A stretch of DNA of 64,000 nt from Quillaja saponaria (taxonomy: Eukaryota > Streptophyta > Magnoliopsida > Fabales > Quillajaceae), in contig CM055610.1 of the NCBI GenBank assembly GCA_029379385.1, forward strand, positions 17,633,422 through 17,697,421, given 5' to 3'. Both the position numbers and the translations under genes were made by a program. The notes below the pieces were generated by a model, which saw only the letters and a program-made list of their open reading frames with translations, did not search any database and had not been told where the DNA came from. Positions 38,201-50,079 of this stretch are shown here, one piece after another. Every line of letters begins with the position of its first letter. Position 1 is the first letter of the stretch.

Positions 38201-39533
38201 CCTGCTGCTTGGGTTCCATGTGCCAAGTTAGGCAAAGGATTAACAAATGCATGGTCAGGCTCTGCCATTAGAATGTATCTGCACCAATAATAAAATGCAC
38301 TATCGTTTTAGTTTTTCATCATGGAAGAGAGTAAAAGTAAGGAAGCCATAATTTAGAAACTCACTCTTCCTCAATCACTGCTTTCTCCAGCCATTGCACA
38401 AAAGCCCATGGCCTATTTAGAACGATATAACCCTGGGGAACATCAAATCTGGATGTGAGTGTTGAAGACAGAATAAAAAGAATTCATAACCATGGTTAGG
38501 AAAAGAGGAAAACAACGAGTTGATGATATACATATCAGCAGTATGCTTAATCATTTTGGAAATAGTAGGAGTGATAAATATTAGCAGCACTGTTAAGAAA
38601 ATACAGTTAATTGTTTTAGTGTGGAATCCAGTACATCCTAAATATAGCTAAACCCATTCCCTTGTGCCCCTAAAGTGATCGCTTATTTTTTTTTCTCTAA
38701 AGTTTAATATTACTTACTTTTTCAATATCATGTTAGGAAGTTATACTATGAATCAACATTAGCAACAGTTGTTCTGATACTCACAAGAAAATCTCTGATA
38801 TGTGTGTCAATCACTATCAGCATCAGTAATCCATTTATATAATTTGAGGAAGTGAAGTGAACATAAGCAATACACCACATAGAACAAATTTGGACAAGAT
38901 AGTCAATTCTTTTCTTCTAGTAAACTTTTCTTTAATTAGGCCCAGATAAAACAAAGAAAAGTTGAAGTATGTTATTAGTTGGAAATTCACATAGAACTAA
39001 TTAGTGCACAAAAAGAAAATAATTAGGCCACAATGAACTCCAGAAGAAGTTGTAGATGACATAGTAAAAGGTTGAAAATCAAAATAACTTAATGAAAAAT
39101 GTAAAAAGAAAATCACCCGATCCAAGCCCTCTGGAAGTGGATCAACCACAAAACTAGGGATTTCATCCATCAACTTGTCAGGACTTCCTGAATGCAAAAT
39201 CCGGGTGAACTTTCCCATTTCTGATCCCGGCATTTCTTTTACCTTCTTATACCAGTAGTACATAATTCGAGATTGCCACTGACTGTAAGGAGCATCAGTT
39301 GCTGTCAGGGCAACATGAAACTTTGAATTGGAGTTTCTTGATATCATCACCTTTCCAGGTATTCGTATAACAGGATCAAACAATTCCAAACCATTTGCTA
39401 CCCAACCTCCTGAATGGAAACCCTTGTGGTGTATTATCATCCTTACCAAATTGTAAGTTGCAAAGAAGAAACCAAGTACCAAAAGTAGCAAAAGTATTCG
39501 CTTTGCACGTCCCATGTTTTTCCTCGCAGTCAT
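35201..39533 (-). CDS. HPAT: Hydroxyproline O-arabinosyltransferase (HPAT family)
   Basis: HPATs are Golgi type II membrane enzymes that add the first arabinofuranose to hydroxyproline in extensins and in some CLE peptides. Reading on the minus strand, exons are 39533-39117, 38432-38365, 38278-38080, 37528-37431, 37299-37230, 37087-37016, 36819-36706 and 35272-35201. They join in phase to 369 residues, about the family's length. Residues 11-34 (RILLLLLVLGFFFATYNLV) form the membrane anchor. Family motifs: FHVALTATDAPYSQWQSRIM, GYIVLNRPWAFVQWLEK, the DXD-like LMAEPDHAFVNPLPN, VRHILRKDFMLQPPWD, HYTYGCDYNLKGELTYGK and the tail MVNEATANIP. A donor-like CCCTGTTCAG/GTATTT near 40117 suggests a leader intron. 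I cannot say which of HPAT1-3 it matches. Confidence 0.93.
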
Positions 39534-40250
39534 TTTTGTTGGTTATGCGAGTATCAATACTAAATCCACAAAACTCAACTCAACCCACTTATGTTAGTAC
39601 AACAGCTTCAGACACAATCCAATCCATCCACCAAATCACAGTTCCAATGCACAACTGTATCTAAAAAACACTACCCACTACTCAAAATTTTCAACGTATG
39701 AGAGGCCCAGAAAATTCTGCATTACAATTACGAAAAAGAAATGATCAGTAAACGAGCTCTGAATCTTGCCAGTCTCATCTAACGAGCAATACAATGAGAA
39801 TGACTCCTGAGCCTAAAGAAGTATCAAACTCAGAAATCTACTAAATTTCTGAAAAAGAACAAAAAAATTTAGCTGTAAACAATCCCAGAAATTCTAACCC
39901 AAATAAAGAAAGAAAGAAAGGAAAAAAAAAAAGCTTATTATATCCTGGAATTAAGAAATTCATGACATTGGCGTAAACAGATCTGAAATTCTACTTCAAA
40001 AATTTTTATGGGAACCACTGTTATCCAAAATAGAACATATTTATCTTTCACAGAGAAGTATTCCGACAATTGCATGTAGCTCAAGGAAATCTAAAATGTG
40101 AGAAGGAAAAAAATACCTGAACAGGGCGTAGAGTCTGCGTCAGATAGACTTCTGGGGTTTGATATTTTCAACGCCCTGCTACTTCTATCTACTAGAAAAC
40201 CCGAAGGTTTGAAAAGTTGAATTTCCCTCAGTCTGTTTGTGGAGTCTTCT
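39534..40250 (-). promoter_or_regulatory. Probable 5' leader and leader intron of HPAT
   Basis: On the minus strand, a stretch ending CGCCCTGTTCAG is followed by GTATTTTTTT at about 40117, a good donor. The bases between there and the ATG at 39533 hold no coding frame and many T-rich tracts. This suggests a noncoding first exon above 40117 and a leader intron. No acceptor was fixed. Confidence 0.4.
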
Positions 40251-40684
40251 CCATAAAAAGAAATAGAGAAGTGTGACTGTATATTCTGTGGAGGCTACTG
40301 ATGTGGTCCCCACTCCACAACGATTTCATGAAATATCTAATGAATCCAGAAGTGCCGACATCCCGGTTCACAACATTTTTGCTTTGTCCCATTTTTCCAA
40401 GGTCCAACTTTTCCACCATAGAATGAGAAGGAAGGAAATGCGATTCGTAGGCGTTGCAATAATTTGATAGTTTTTTTTTTTTCTTTTTTCAGTATAATAA
40501 TTTTATTAAGAATTTTTCTACCTTAGTGTTATAAAACTTTTTAAATGATGCAAGAACTGTAGTTATTAAATGTTTTAAGCATTCTAAAATATTATTTGTT
40601 AATTAACCATTAAGACTCACACCATTGAAAGCTATTTTTTTTTTTTTTTTTATGTATTACATTTTAGAAGTTCACATTTTTTTT

Positions 40685-40800
40685 AGTCCAGAGCCGGTAA
40701 TTAGCTCTCTTTTTGTTTTTTTGGTGTATCGGTTCGAACCCACATTCTGACGAAGGAGCAAATGCCTCAAAGCCATCATCATGCCAGTAACAAACGTAAT
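40685..40800 (-). mobile_element. Second SINE-like element
   Basis: The minus strand reads TGGCTTTGAGG (A-box-like), then about 23 bases later TGGGTTCGAACC (B-box core), then GATACACC followed by an A-rich run. The 3' end resembles that of the SINE at 35069-35192 (..ATGTACC plus A-run). I could not find target duplications. Confidence 0.4.
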
Positions 40801-43610
40801 TTCTTCCTTTCTTTGATGATGATACAAGCATAGTTGTTAAAAGCCTTAAAAAGAACGTGTTGGGCCAACCTTGGGCCATTCAATGAAGTAAACCAACCTT
40901 GTGGCCCATTATTTGTAATAGGCCCAAGTACTTATTAATTGTTTTTTATTAATATATGTTCAGATTGGCTGTCAATGACCATTCTATCTTAATTCAACTG
41001 TATGTATAGATGGTTCAAAAATTATAATTACAAAAACTGTTTTGTATATTAATTACTAAAAGAAGTGAGATATTAAAAATAAACAAATTAATAAGTTTTT
41101 TTTTCATATTAATCAATTTTGAATTTTATTTTAAATTAAATTAATAGTTAATTCAGTTTTGATTTTATTTTAATTTAAAGAAAATTTTAATTTTTTAATT
41201 TTTTTTAAAGTAATTATTAATTCAATTTTGAGGTTTAATTGAAATTAGACTAATTATTTTCACACAAATAAATTTTATTAAAAAAATTAAAATGAAATTA
41301 TTTCTATAAATTTGTGAGTGTTGGAGGGATAAGGGTGAATTTTTTTAAAAAAGGTTAAGGACAAAAAAGAAAATAAGTTGAAGAAACAAGATGTAAATTT
41401 TTGAAAAATAATAACGGAACGATAGGAAACTTCTTGGGCCGAGGCGTGGCCAAGAAAGCTGGGGGGACTACTTCTTGGATGCAATTGCTTGGGCCACATG
41501 TATTGTGGGATGCGACAGTTCAAACGGGCTACGACATGTACTGCCTACATACGGGCCTTGGGCCGGGCCGTAATGTCCCTTTCAAACGGGGCCTAAGTAT
41601 CCAAATAGCATGAAGACAATAAAAGGGTCTTCTAGAATATATCTCCACAAGTACATCACGTGTCCCATGCATTTTGGCATGATTTGATACCCGCCACCAA
41701 ATTATCAGTGCCTGCATGTGTTCCACGGTAATGTTTGTCTTATAGAACATGTTAGGAAAGGGGTTGGGAGAGACAAGCAAACAATAGTTATTGATGTTTG
41801 TAGCAAAAAAAAGAAAAAAAACATTTGGGGTCATGTTGGGCTTGAAGTTTAGTTCATATTTCTGTGAATTTGGGATTTGGTTAACGAGTTAATAAAGTGT
41901 GACAAAGTATTAAGTGGATGATTGCAGGTAATTTACTAACCAGTTAGTCAGTTAATGACTTTTGACAAAGATAGTGTAGTTTTTTAAAGCTAATTTATTA
42001 GATTTAAAAATTAATTTAGATGGTTATGATTATTTTCTTTTTTTCCGAAATTTTAAATTAATTTTTCAGATTTCAACTTAATCCAAATTTATTAAATTAT
42101 AGTCACAGTCGAATTTCAATATGAAAGAGTGTAATCATATAAGTACATAAAAAAAATGTAATACAATAATTTTTGTTTTTTCCAATTATTTCGTCAAAAT
42201 GTTGTTAAAGCATGTTTGATTTGGTGGGACACGTGAATTGGGAAGAAAATCCATGTTAAAGGCAGTGTTGTTTTTTTTTCATGTGGTGAAGGTGATGGAT
42301 GCATGGTTTTTAGCTTTGATTAGGTAACCAAAGTTTGGACTGAAATCCTAACACAGACATTGTACATAGAAACTAATAATAATTATTATTTGAAGTAAGA
42401 TGGGATGAGGTTCTTATTTTGCCACGTCTGTCTCGTTATTGCTATTGTCTTCCTTTTCCCAATCACGTATCATGATGGGTGGGGCCGTGCCACGTATAAT
42501 GGGATCTGCACGGTGAACGCCTATGACGCCGGTGTTGAAAGTTTATGGGGTTTAATGTGTTTTGAAAGTAGAAAATGTGATTAAAATCTTGGACAGTTTA
42601 AAAATAAGTAATCAAAATAGAAGTAAATTGATATACATCTGATTATTAAATTAAAATTAATAAATTGTATCTTTTTACCATAAACTTTCTAACAATACCC
42701 TTAGTTATAATTTATTACTCTTTTAAGTTACATGATATTTTTGTAAGTTTAGTCTATTTCAAAAATAAAAACTTTTTTAAAAAAAAAATCTACTAGTATC
42801 TATTTTTTATTTTTTACAAATAAAATTAAAAATAGTCCCATGTCTATCTATATTAAATAAAATGATTTTAAAATTTAATGAATTATAAATTTATTCAATC
42901 ACAATAACTTTTGCAAATAATTATTTTCTAATTAAAAAAACTTAGATGTAATTATCTAAAAATTATATATAAAAGGTATATGAACACACATTTATGTGAC
43001 CGGAGGCTAGTAAAACTGAAAATAAGATCAATATCGAAATGGACAAAGTCTTAAACAATTACTACATTCGAATCTAGATCATTACATTAACTTATTTTGA
43101 ATCTAGAGGCCTATATTAAAAGAAAGTTTAAATCTAAATCTTAGCCATAATTTATTTGATCAGCTAGATATCAAAATCTCATTATTTAAGTTTATTTATT
43201 TATTTTTATTTGTGTACAAAAAAAAAAAAAATTCCACAATTCAAATCCTTAATGATCCGTAATCAATATATATAGAATAATTAAAGTTAGAAATTCTCCA
43301 AAACCAAATTATTAGCAAAAAAAATCATATATATCAAATCAAATCAGCATAAGATTCCATATATTTTACTAATTCAGACCAAAACAACAAAAAGATTTCT
43401 CTATTGAAATGTTTTATAGAAAGGACATGTAGCCAAATCAATCACTGATTTACTTACGCACTACAAGAGCGCGTGGTTATCATTTCCTCTCTAATCATTT
43501 AAACAACCCTCCTCCACCCACCATAAAATCATCAAACAAAATCCTTCACCTCCTCCGTCACTTTCCCTCTCAATTACAGAAACTAAAATCGGAAACAGAG
43601 AAATCCAACC
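40800..43610. other. Long AT-rich spacer with a GC-rich patch
   Basis: Mostly AT-rich non-coding DNA. Between about 41435 and 41600 composition changes abruptly to GC-rich (GGGCCTTGGGCCGGGCC near 41551), without a credible coding frame. Around 42421-42515 there is a cluster of ACGT-core sites (GCCACGTC, TCACGTATC, GCCACGTAT). The last 170 bases before 43611 are CT/CA-rich and look like a leader. Confidence 0.5.
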
Positions 43611-43823
43611 ATGTCCCGTCATCGACGACAAGCCTCTCTAGTACTTCCACCGGAGATAATAGCAGGCGACGAGCCAGCAAAACAGCAGCTGCAAGGTACA
43701 TGTACAACAACTGCTCCGGTTGTTACTAATTACTCAGAAAAAGAAAGCCCTCCCAGCTGTCCCGCTGCCACTCATTCTCCGGCCAAAGCAAAGAAGCCAC
43801 CAGCAGGAAAATCAGCCACCTGA
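43611..43823 (+). CDS. Small basic Pro/Ala-rich protein of unknown function (70 aa)
   Basis: A single-exon frame of 70 residues begins MSRHRRQASLVLPPEIIAGD, has a polar Thr/Ser-rich middle and ends AKAKKPPAGKSAT. There is no signal peptide, membrane segment or known domain that I recognise. Support for a real gene: the ATG follows a CT-rich, A-tolerant leader (AATCCAACC before ATG), the codon composition is clearly richer in GC than the surroundings, and a possible polyadenylation signal AATAAAA lies near 43978. I have a vague sense that short plant proteins starting MSRHRRQ are conserved, but I cannot name a family. A function is not proposed. Confidence 0.55.
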   Translation: MSRHRRQASLVLPPEIIAGDEPAKQQLQGTCTTTAPVVTNYSEKESPPSCPAATHSPAKAKKPPAGKSAT

Positions 43824-43834
43824 CATGATAAAAA

Positions 43835-43905
43835 AAAAAAATCGATATCCGATATTCGTATCGTATCCGATAGCCGTATCTGTATTCGTATTCGTGCTCT
43901 ATGGT
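43835..43905 (+). repeat. Degenerate TATTCG/CCGATA repeat in the 3' flank of the 70-aa gene
   Basis: Directly after the stop, the sequence cycles through ATCCGATATTCGTATCG, ATCCGATAGCCGTATC and TATTCGTATTCG. This is a short tandem array of five- to six-base units, probably in the 3'UTR. Confidence 0.55.
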
Positions 43906-46900
43906 AATAATTATGTTGAATAGGAGTATTATATATTTGTGTTTGTGACTGTTTTTCACTTAGGATCTCCCTCCCTCAATAAAATGTGGAAAAAGTGGAG
44001 AGGAGATTGAGATTTGGGATATGGTAATTTTCATCAATCAAGGTTTTATGGCAAGAATTCATTTCTTTTGGCCCAACTAGATCTATTATTGGTGTTGAGA
44101 AATGCTTAGTTATTGTTTTGATCATATACTCAATTATATTTCAGTCATTCAAGAAAATTTGTCTTGAATTTTATCTTTCAATATTTAAAATTTTTAATTA
44201 ATCTACGTTATGGTTTTTCAATGATAAAATAACTGATATTTTTTGAAGTCAAAAAAAATTAACAGCCACTACTTTTATGTCGAATATAAGGATAAATATT
44301 TCATTATGTTATATAACATGTGAGCACAGATCTAAAAAATTTGTCAAGTAGAGGCAATCTATGATTTTTGTGTTACACAAATTTAGTTTATCACAAATAT
44401 TAACAAAATCAAGTATTGCGTTATATACATATCTATATTAAAATTGCTATATCTTTATTTCTTGGTGACAAATCAACACGAACATCTAATTAAACGAAAA
44501 AAAAAAAACTTTGTAAGAATATTAATTTAAATTTTACATAATATACGGTTGTATGATCTTCTTTCACATTCTTCTTTTCTCAATAATTTTGAGAATATTC
44601 TACTTGCTTTCTTCACTGTCAACCAATCTCAAACAAAACTCAGTCTCGATTTTCGAAACTTTTTCTATACAAAATTTTAAAATAAGATAAACACTTCTTT
44701 CTTTTTCTTTTTTTAACTTGTAAGTACTAGTTTAATGGGCTTGAATCTTGATCAAATTAAATTTAGAATTTCATTTACCCTACATTATTTTTACTCTTAG
44801 TTCAATGATTTGTAAACAAGTAAATTATTGTCTTGGAACTTTAAGCTATTGGTAATGGGACATGCAATAAAACAAAATTTGGGCATAAATTCTGTTGCAA
44901 GCTATATTATAAGCAGCGGTGATCAATTGGTAAAATTTATAAGTGTGTAGGGGTATAATTAATTTTTTCTACAAATTATAGTTTGATCATTTTTAAAAGT
45001 TAGTCGGTTAACTCCACAGTGTGACATCGCGCTTTCTCTCCTAAAAGAATGAAAATTGATTGAGATATTGTGAGTTTAAAGAATAAAATTGACCCGAAAA
45101 AAAAAAATTCATATTTGATTGAAGTAAAGACTGAGATTATATTCAGTATAAAATAAACAAATATTTCAACCTTTTTATAAATAAAAATGGATTGTTGAAT
45201 TGTAATTTGTTTTTTTCAGAAGTTAGGAGAAAGAAAAAAAAAACACTAACTCATTGGGCTTTGATAGATTGAATTATAGAGTAATATTGTGACAAAATAC
45301 TTGTGGCTGTTCTACTATATCTTTATTAATTAATTTTTTTAATGTCATCAAGCAAATCTATATTACATTGATAATTTTTGCATTAATTATAAATCATATT
45401 ATAGTGGGAACTCTCAATTCAATAATAATATAATTTAAACCTAAAAATAATTAGGTCACGGCACGATTTATCAATTGAGCATTAATTGCATATGATATAC
45501 TAGATAATTGATATCATTTTAAATGACTGAAATGATGGACAAAATTTTTAGCAAAAAACATCAACCAACTAAATTTCATTCCAGAAGCACAAGGGTATAA
45601 CTATTTTGGTCGTTGAGCACATGTCCACTAAGAATAGTCAGCCGGTACAATTTGTACAACAATCTTATCCAACTATGATTAATGTCATTGTTTTTTTTTT
45701 TTTTATAATGTCTTTGCCATTATTTCTTCTTTTTACTTAATCACAGTCAACTCGAGCACAACTCAAATAACAAATATAACAAAGTTTAAAGCTCGTGTAC
45801 ACATAAGAGTTTTTTATTTCTGATCAAATTAATACTTTTGATAAACAATTAACAAAGTATTTTTATCACTTAGAGGCGTAATAAATTACACTAGTGGGGA
45901 TGGCAAAACAAGCTATTGTAATAGAATAGGCAAGATTCAAGCTTAAGAAACGGCAGTAGTATGGAATTCATAAGTTGTAAAATATAGTCAGTAAATATTG
46001 GGGGTTGAAAAAGAAAGTCAAAGTAACTTTATTTGTGTTTGGACGCACAGTATCCCGTGATATTGAATTTGGCAATGGAAACATCACGCGTGCATTGGCT
46101 TCAGCTTAACTCAAACCCCAAAAGACCAGTTTCAATTTTTACTAGACAATAAGTACATAAAATTTCATCAATTTCCATAACTGTACAAGTAAAGTTACTA
46201 GCTCTCCTTCTCTCAATTCTCATGCTATGTGGATGTTGTTGTTGTTGATGGACTTGTGGAAGAGGACGAAAAGAAAATAAATGAGTGGCAGAGATAGCAT
46301 AGAGACCGATAGAGTTGGATCATGACTGCTCTGCTTGTCACCTTTTAAAGCTCAAGTATATATGAAATCTCAGTATTTGACTGAATTTTGGACAGCAGCA
46401 CCTCCTGTGTCTAAGAAGATAGGCTCAACAAAAATTTCTTTAAAATTTAAATTTATTTTTAAATGTGAATTGGTGTATATCTCTATCCCACTATATATAC
46501 TCTTGTGTCACACGAAATTATCCTAATCCAAATTTTGGACTACTACTTTTAGTAGTTTCTTTCATCATCCCCTCACTTCCCTAGTCGGCATATGCTAATT
46601 AAGTACGGAGTGGACTTAGAGTTTCTTAGTGTTTTCATTGGTACAATACAAGGCTACCCCCAATATAATTTTACATTTTGATATGGTTAGAACTTAGAAG
46701 ATTTCTAAGTGCACGGAGAGCAAACAAAATTGTTAGACCCACTTCTATTAGAATGTTTTAGTGCCAAACATAAATATCAGACTCAACCCTATAAATAGAG
46801 AATATGTTGGTTTGGTTTTGGCGGCAATGTGAAAATCATGGTTTCCTCTCCATCACTTTGTAAGTGTGTTTGCGTTGTTCAAAACATGTAATTTGTGACT

Positions 46901-47329
46901 ATAGTTTGAAATGCAGATTAGTGTATAAATTATCAAAATTGGTATTAATTTTATTTTTTAAAAAATTATATTATTTTTATTCAATTTTGAATTTTTGATT
47001 GAAATTAAATTTTTTATTCAGTTTCAGTTCTAAGTAAATTACTTTGTATTTTTATTCTAAATAACATACTTAATGAAAAACAATACTTAAATTAAAATGA
47101 TATTTACCATTAAAAAGTACAAAATAAAATTAGTATTTTTATTTTTTGAATGTAAATAAAAGTAAAAAATTCAACGACAACTAACTCTAATAAGTTCATG
47201 TTTTATATTATAACGGACTTTGCCATTGAGTCTCGGTGTGGAGAGGTCCATGGATCTTCATAGAGTATATGTTGACGAATTTCTCTTTTTATAAGGTACA
47301 CCTCTCGTAAATGATCCGGTAAAAGATCA
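43906..47329. other. AT-rich intergenic spacer
   Basis: No convincing gene. Contains several poly-T/poly-A runs (for example near 45690) and scattered short frames without coding character. Confidence 0.5.
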
Positions 47330-48045
47330 TACTCATTATCATAAGGTTAAAATTCTAAGTCACCAAAAATTTCTCTTATAATGAAATTATGCACAACCAT
47401 GGTAATAATTACAATATTTACTTGTTTAAGGAATATGTGGACATGTCTCGTAAATGGAAAAATATTTCTTCTAAATTTCAAATACACTCTCAACTATGCA
47501 CCTTAAACTTAAATGGTGGTAATTGAAAATTTTGCTTTTATTTTCTGTAACATTTGCGGTGTCAAGTGTGAAAAATAATATCTTTCACGTTTGTATGGTG
47601 GTAAAAATCCATTTGTCATACCATATATTGAATCAGCCAAATAGTATCCACTTACAAATTGATGTGAAAAATTAGATGAACAACCATTGAAGACTTCTCC
47701 AAGTATCTAGCTATCGTGGATGACATTTGCCCATCATGCTAAAACATAACATGTTATATAAGTAGCATCTATGACACCAATACAATGTTGGAAGAAATGC
47801 ATGTGTCGTTGATCAATATCTCTTATTTTTGTTGGAATATACCTGAATTTAGGATCAAGTGGCATTATGATGTCAATGGTTAACAACGTAATACTATTCA
47901 ATACACACTTAAATAACATATGTATTGTCTCTCAACAATGTTACATAATTTCTTGTAATGTGTGATTTGAAGCACCTTTTCCTATTAAATACATAAAAAT
48001 AGTTACAATTTCCTTCATTTGAGTACATTTTGTTGATTTAAGTTG
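47330..48045 (-). pseudogene. PIF/Harbinger-type DDE transposase remnant
   Basis: The minus strand, read in pieces, shows the order of a plant Harbinger (ALP1/HARBI1-like) nuclease: GKGASNHTLQEIM, then CVLNSITLLTIDIIMPLDP, FRYIPTKI, FFQHCIGVIDATYI (the CIGAIDGTHI-like first Asp motif), HDS-IL, YYLADSIYGMTNGFLPPY, ERYYFSHLTPQ, then VES-FEI and HNFI near 47390. At least two stops interrupt the first part (..EIM, stop, HC, stop, ETIH, near 47920-47942). The part between the first Asp motif and HDS appears deleted, and later frames shift. It is dead. No terminal inverted repeats or TTA/TAA target sites were found around it. Confidence 0.75.
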
Positions 48046-48986
48046 ATATGGTTGGCAATTTGTCATATTTTTAAGTTGGAGTGTAGGACAAGAAGGGGAT
48101 AAAATGGAAAAGTTGAAGGGTAAAAATGAAAGAAAAAAGGGGTGGGGCTGCGACACAAGCCAGCCTAGAAGGGTATGTTAGGCCACTTCTCGGACGTGCG
48201 TCTTAGGCCGACCATCGTGAACAATGGCCCAAACTGGCTCTTATTTCACGGACCTGCAAAATCTGTTTGGAAGAGATATGACGACAAATCAGATTGGAAC
48301 CCTATTTGAAATTCATCCTATTAAATTTGTCAAATCCTTCAAATAATAATTCGGATCAAAACAGACAAAATCTATAACTCGATTAGACACTTACTCATAA
48401 AAAAAATCTGATAAACAGTGGGAGACGAGAGAACACAAAGGGATTTGTAATCACGTAAGTGAAATGAGACTAATGAAAGCTAGTCAACCAGATAGTGTAG
48501 TAAGACAGTCTTATCTATCTGATGAGTTTCAAGTTTTCAACTTTTACATGGTTCAAGCATGGACTTGTAACTTCTAATTCGTTGTTTGTCTCTTTTCATA
48601 GCTAAGTCAAATCAGTCTCTCTGTTTTTGTATTGCATTGGAGATGGTAAATAAATATTGGCCCTTCCCAATGACTAGCTAGCTCTTTGAAAAGGACAATC
48701 ATATATATATATATATATATATATTGTACTCTATAAGGAATTGAGTCCACAACATAAAACATACTTGAGGTACATTAATATTAACCATAACTGCTGCCCT
48801 TCAATTAAAACTTCACGGACAAATGAACAAATTTGCAAACCCACATATATTTTATTGATATCATTGAAGAGAGTCAATTTCCATAAGCAATATTATAAAA
48901 TTAAAACAAACCAGAAGATCCAAATGGGTAGTATTTTATTTTTATTATAACAAAAGTTACAAACTTTATTCTTCTTCATCTTCTAA
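48046..48986. other. Spacer downstream of AHL
   Basis: Includes an (AT)n microsatellite at 48701-48725 and a short GC-richer patch near 48150-48240. The portion next to 48986 should be the AHL 3'UTR. No gene seen. Confidence 0.5.
48701..48725. repeat. (AT)n microsatellite
   Basis: Uninterrupted AT dinucleotide run. Confidence 0.9.
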
Positions 48987-49886
48987 TTAAAAAGGAGGGC
49001 GAGAGGTGGAACCAGGACTCCAATTCATGACAGCAGTTGGAAGAAGACAATTCAGAGGTGCAGGACCAGCAACATTGTAAACAGCAATAGCTTGGTGTTG
49101 ATGATCACTTGCATTTTCATTTCCACCAATGCAAATTGTGCCCTCTTCACCTTTTTCAATATTCTCACTTGGCAGCTTATGAAATGTTGGATTCTTAAAA
49201 GTCGCCGCCACAACCACCACAAGACTCGCCGCAGTAACCTTCCCTCCTATTGTTCCTCCAAACATTTGTCCTTGTATCCCTTCAAGACAAATACCAAAAG
49301 AACAACGAGACGACACCGTATTAGGTGTAGAGTTGTTGTTGCTTATGTATGTGCCGGTAAGAGAGAGTAAATTAAAGGGTCCATGCAGAGACAAAACCGG
49401 AGCGTGAGAAATAGGTGGTCGGAGAGTAACGTTGGAGATAGACCCGGACCCACTTAGGATACTGATTCCCAAGTTGTGCTTATGAGCAAAGTGAATGAGA
49501 TTTTCGACCACATCGGAGCCAGCGGAGATTTCGAGGATGACAGATTTCATGGCGGTGTCACTTTCTTTGGTGATGACAAGGGGTGGCTTTGGTTTGTTCT
49601 TTGAACCAGGTGGTCTGCCTCTGGGTTTTCTCGGGGACTCCATTAATGCTGGACTCATAATGAAGTGAGGTTCATGAGTTTGGTCGGCGGAGGGACTGGG
49701 GCAGATGGTGTAGAAGCCTGGTGGTGGGGGTAAGTTTGTGTGGGTGGAAAATGATGAAGAAGATCCACTACCACCGCCGCTTCCAGTGCTGAAAGGAAGT
49801 TTAGGCCCACTTCCGAGATTGTTAGCGGATGATTCTTCGTCGGAGATGTGAGAAACATTGAAAGAACCACCACCATCGTCCGCCAT
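48987..49886 (-). CDS. AHL: AT-hook motif nuclear-localized protein (AHL), intronless
   Basis: AHL proteins bind the minor groove of AT-rich DNA and act in nuclear complexes that shape growth, flowering and chromatin. The 299-residue frame has an acidic/Gly-Ser-rich N-terminus, a single type I AT-hook (RKPRGRPPGSKNKPKPP, core RGRPPG at residues 89-94) and a PPC/DUF296 domain at about 107-240. One hook plus no intron suits clade A. I chose the start MADDGGGSF (ATG at 49886-49884). The in-frame ATG at 49961 overlaps a TATA box and so should be outside the transcript. Odd: the PPC segment that is usually GRFEIL reads GPFNLL (residues 169-174), and the Gly-rich strand is GQMFGGTIGGKV. Family sure; exact orthologue not. 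Confidence 0.92.
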   Translation of the reverse strand: MADDGGGSFNVSHISDEESSANNLGSGPKLPFSTGSGGGSGSSSSFSTHTNLPPPPGFYTICPSPSADQTHEPHFIMSPALMESPRKPRGRPPGSKNKPKPPLVITKESDTAMKSVILEISAGSDVVENLIHFAHKHNLGISILSGSGSISNVTLRPPISHAPVLSLHGPFNLLSLTGTYISNNNSTPNTVSSRCSFGICLEGIQGQMFGGTIGGKVTAASLVVVVAATFKNPTFHKLPSENIEKGEEGTICIGGNENASDHQHQAIAVYNVAGPAPLNCLLPTAVMNWSPGSTSRPPF

Positions 49887-49947
49887 TGATGAGATTTCAG
49901 AGTGAGAGTAAGAGTGATGAGCAAAGTATTTTTGCGTGTAAATAGGA

Positions 49948-49956
49948 TATTTTATA
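49948..49956 (-). promoter_or_regulatory. TATA box of the AHL gene
   Basis: The minus strand reads ACTATAAAATATCC about 65 bases before the chosen ATG. This places the transcription start near 49915-49925 and argues for the shorter protein. Confidence 0.6.
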
Positions 49957-50079
49957 GTCATACATTCGGTTTTAAGATGTGGGGTCCACTATTTGAGAGT
50001 CCTAGAGACTTCCAAATAGGAAGAGTGGGACCCACAATTTTAGTATGTAGAGAGGGAATGGCTGTAACTACACACAAGA

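Noticed and set aside
40725..40745. tRNA gene, suggested by GGTTCGAACCC
   Set aside because: No cloverleaf stems could be built around it; it fits a SINE-type B box instead.
49887..49961. Longer AHL start (25 extra residues, MTIKYPIY..)
   Set aside because: That ATG overlaps the TATA box ACTATAAAATATCC, so it should lie upstream of the transcript; MADDGGG is the typical type of N-terminus.
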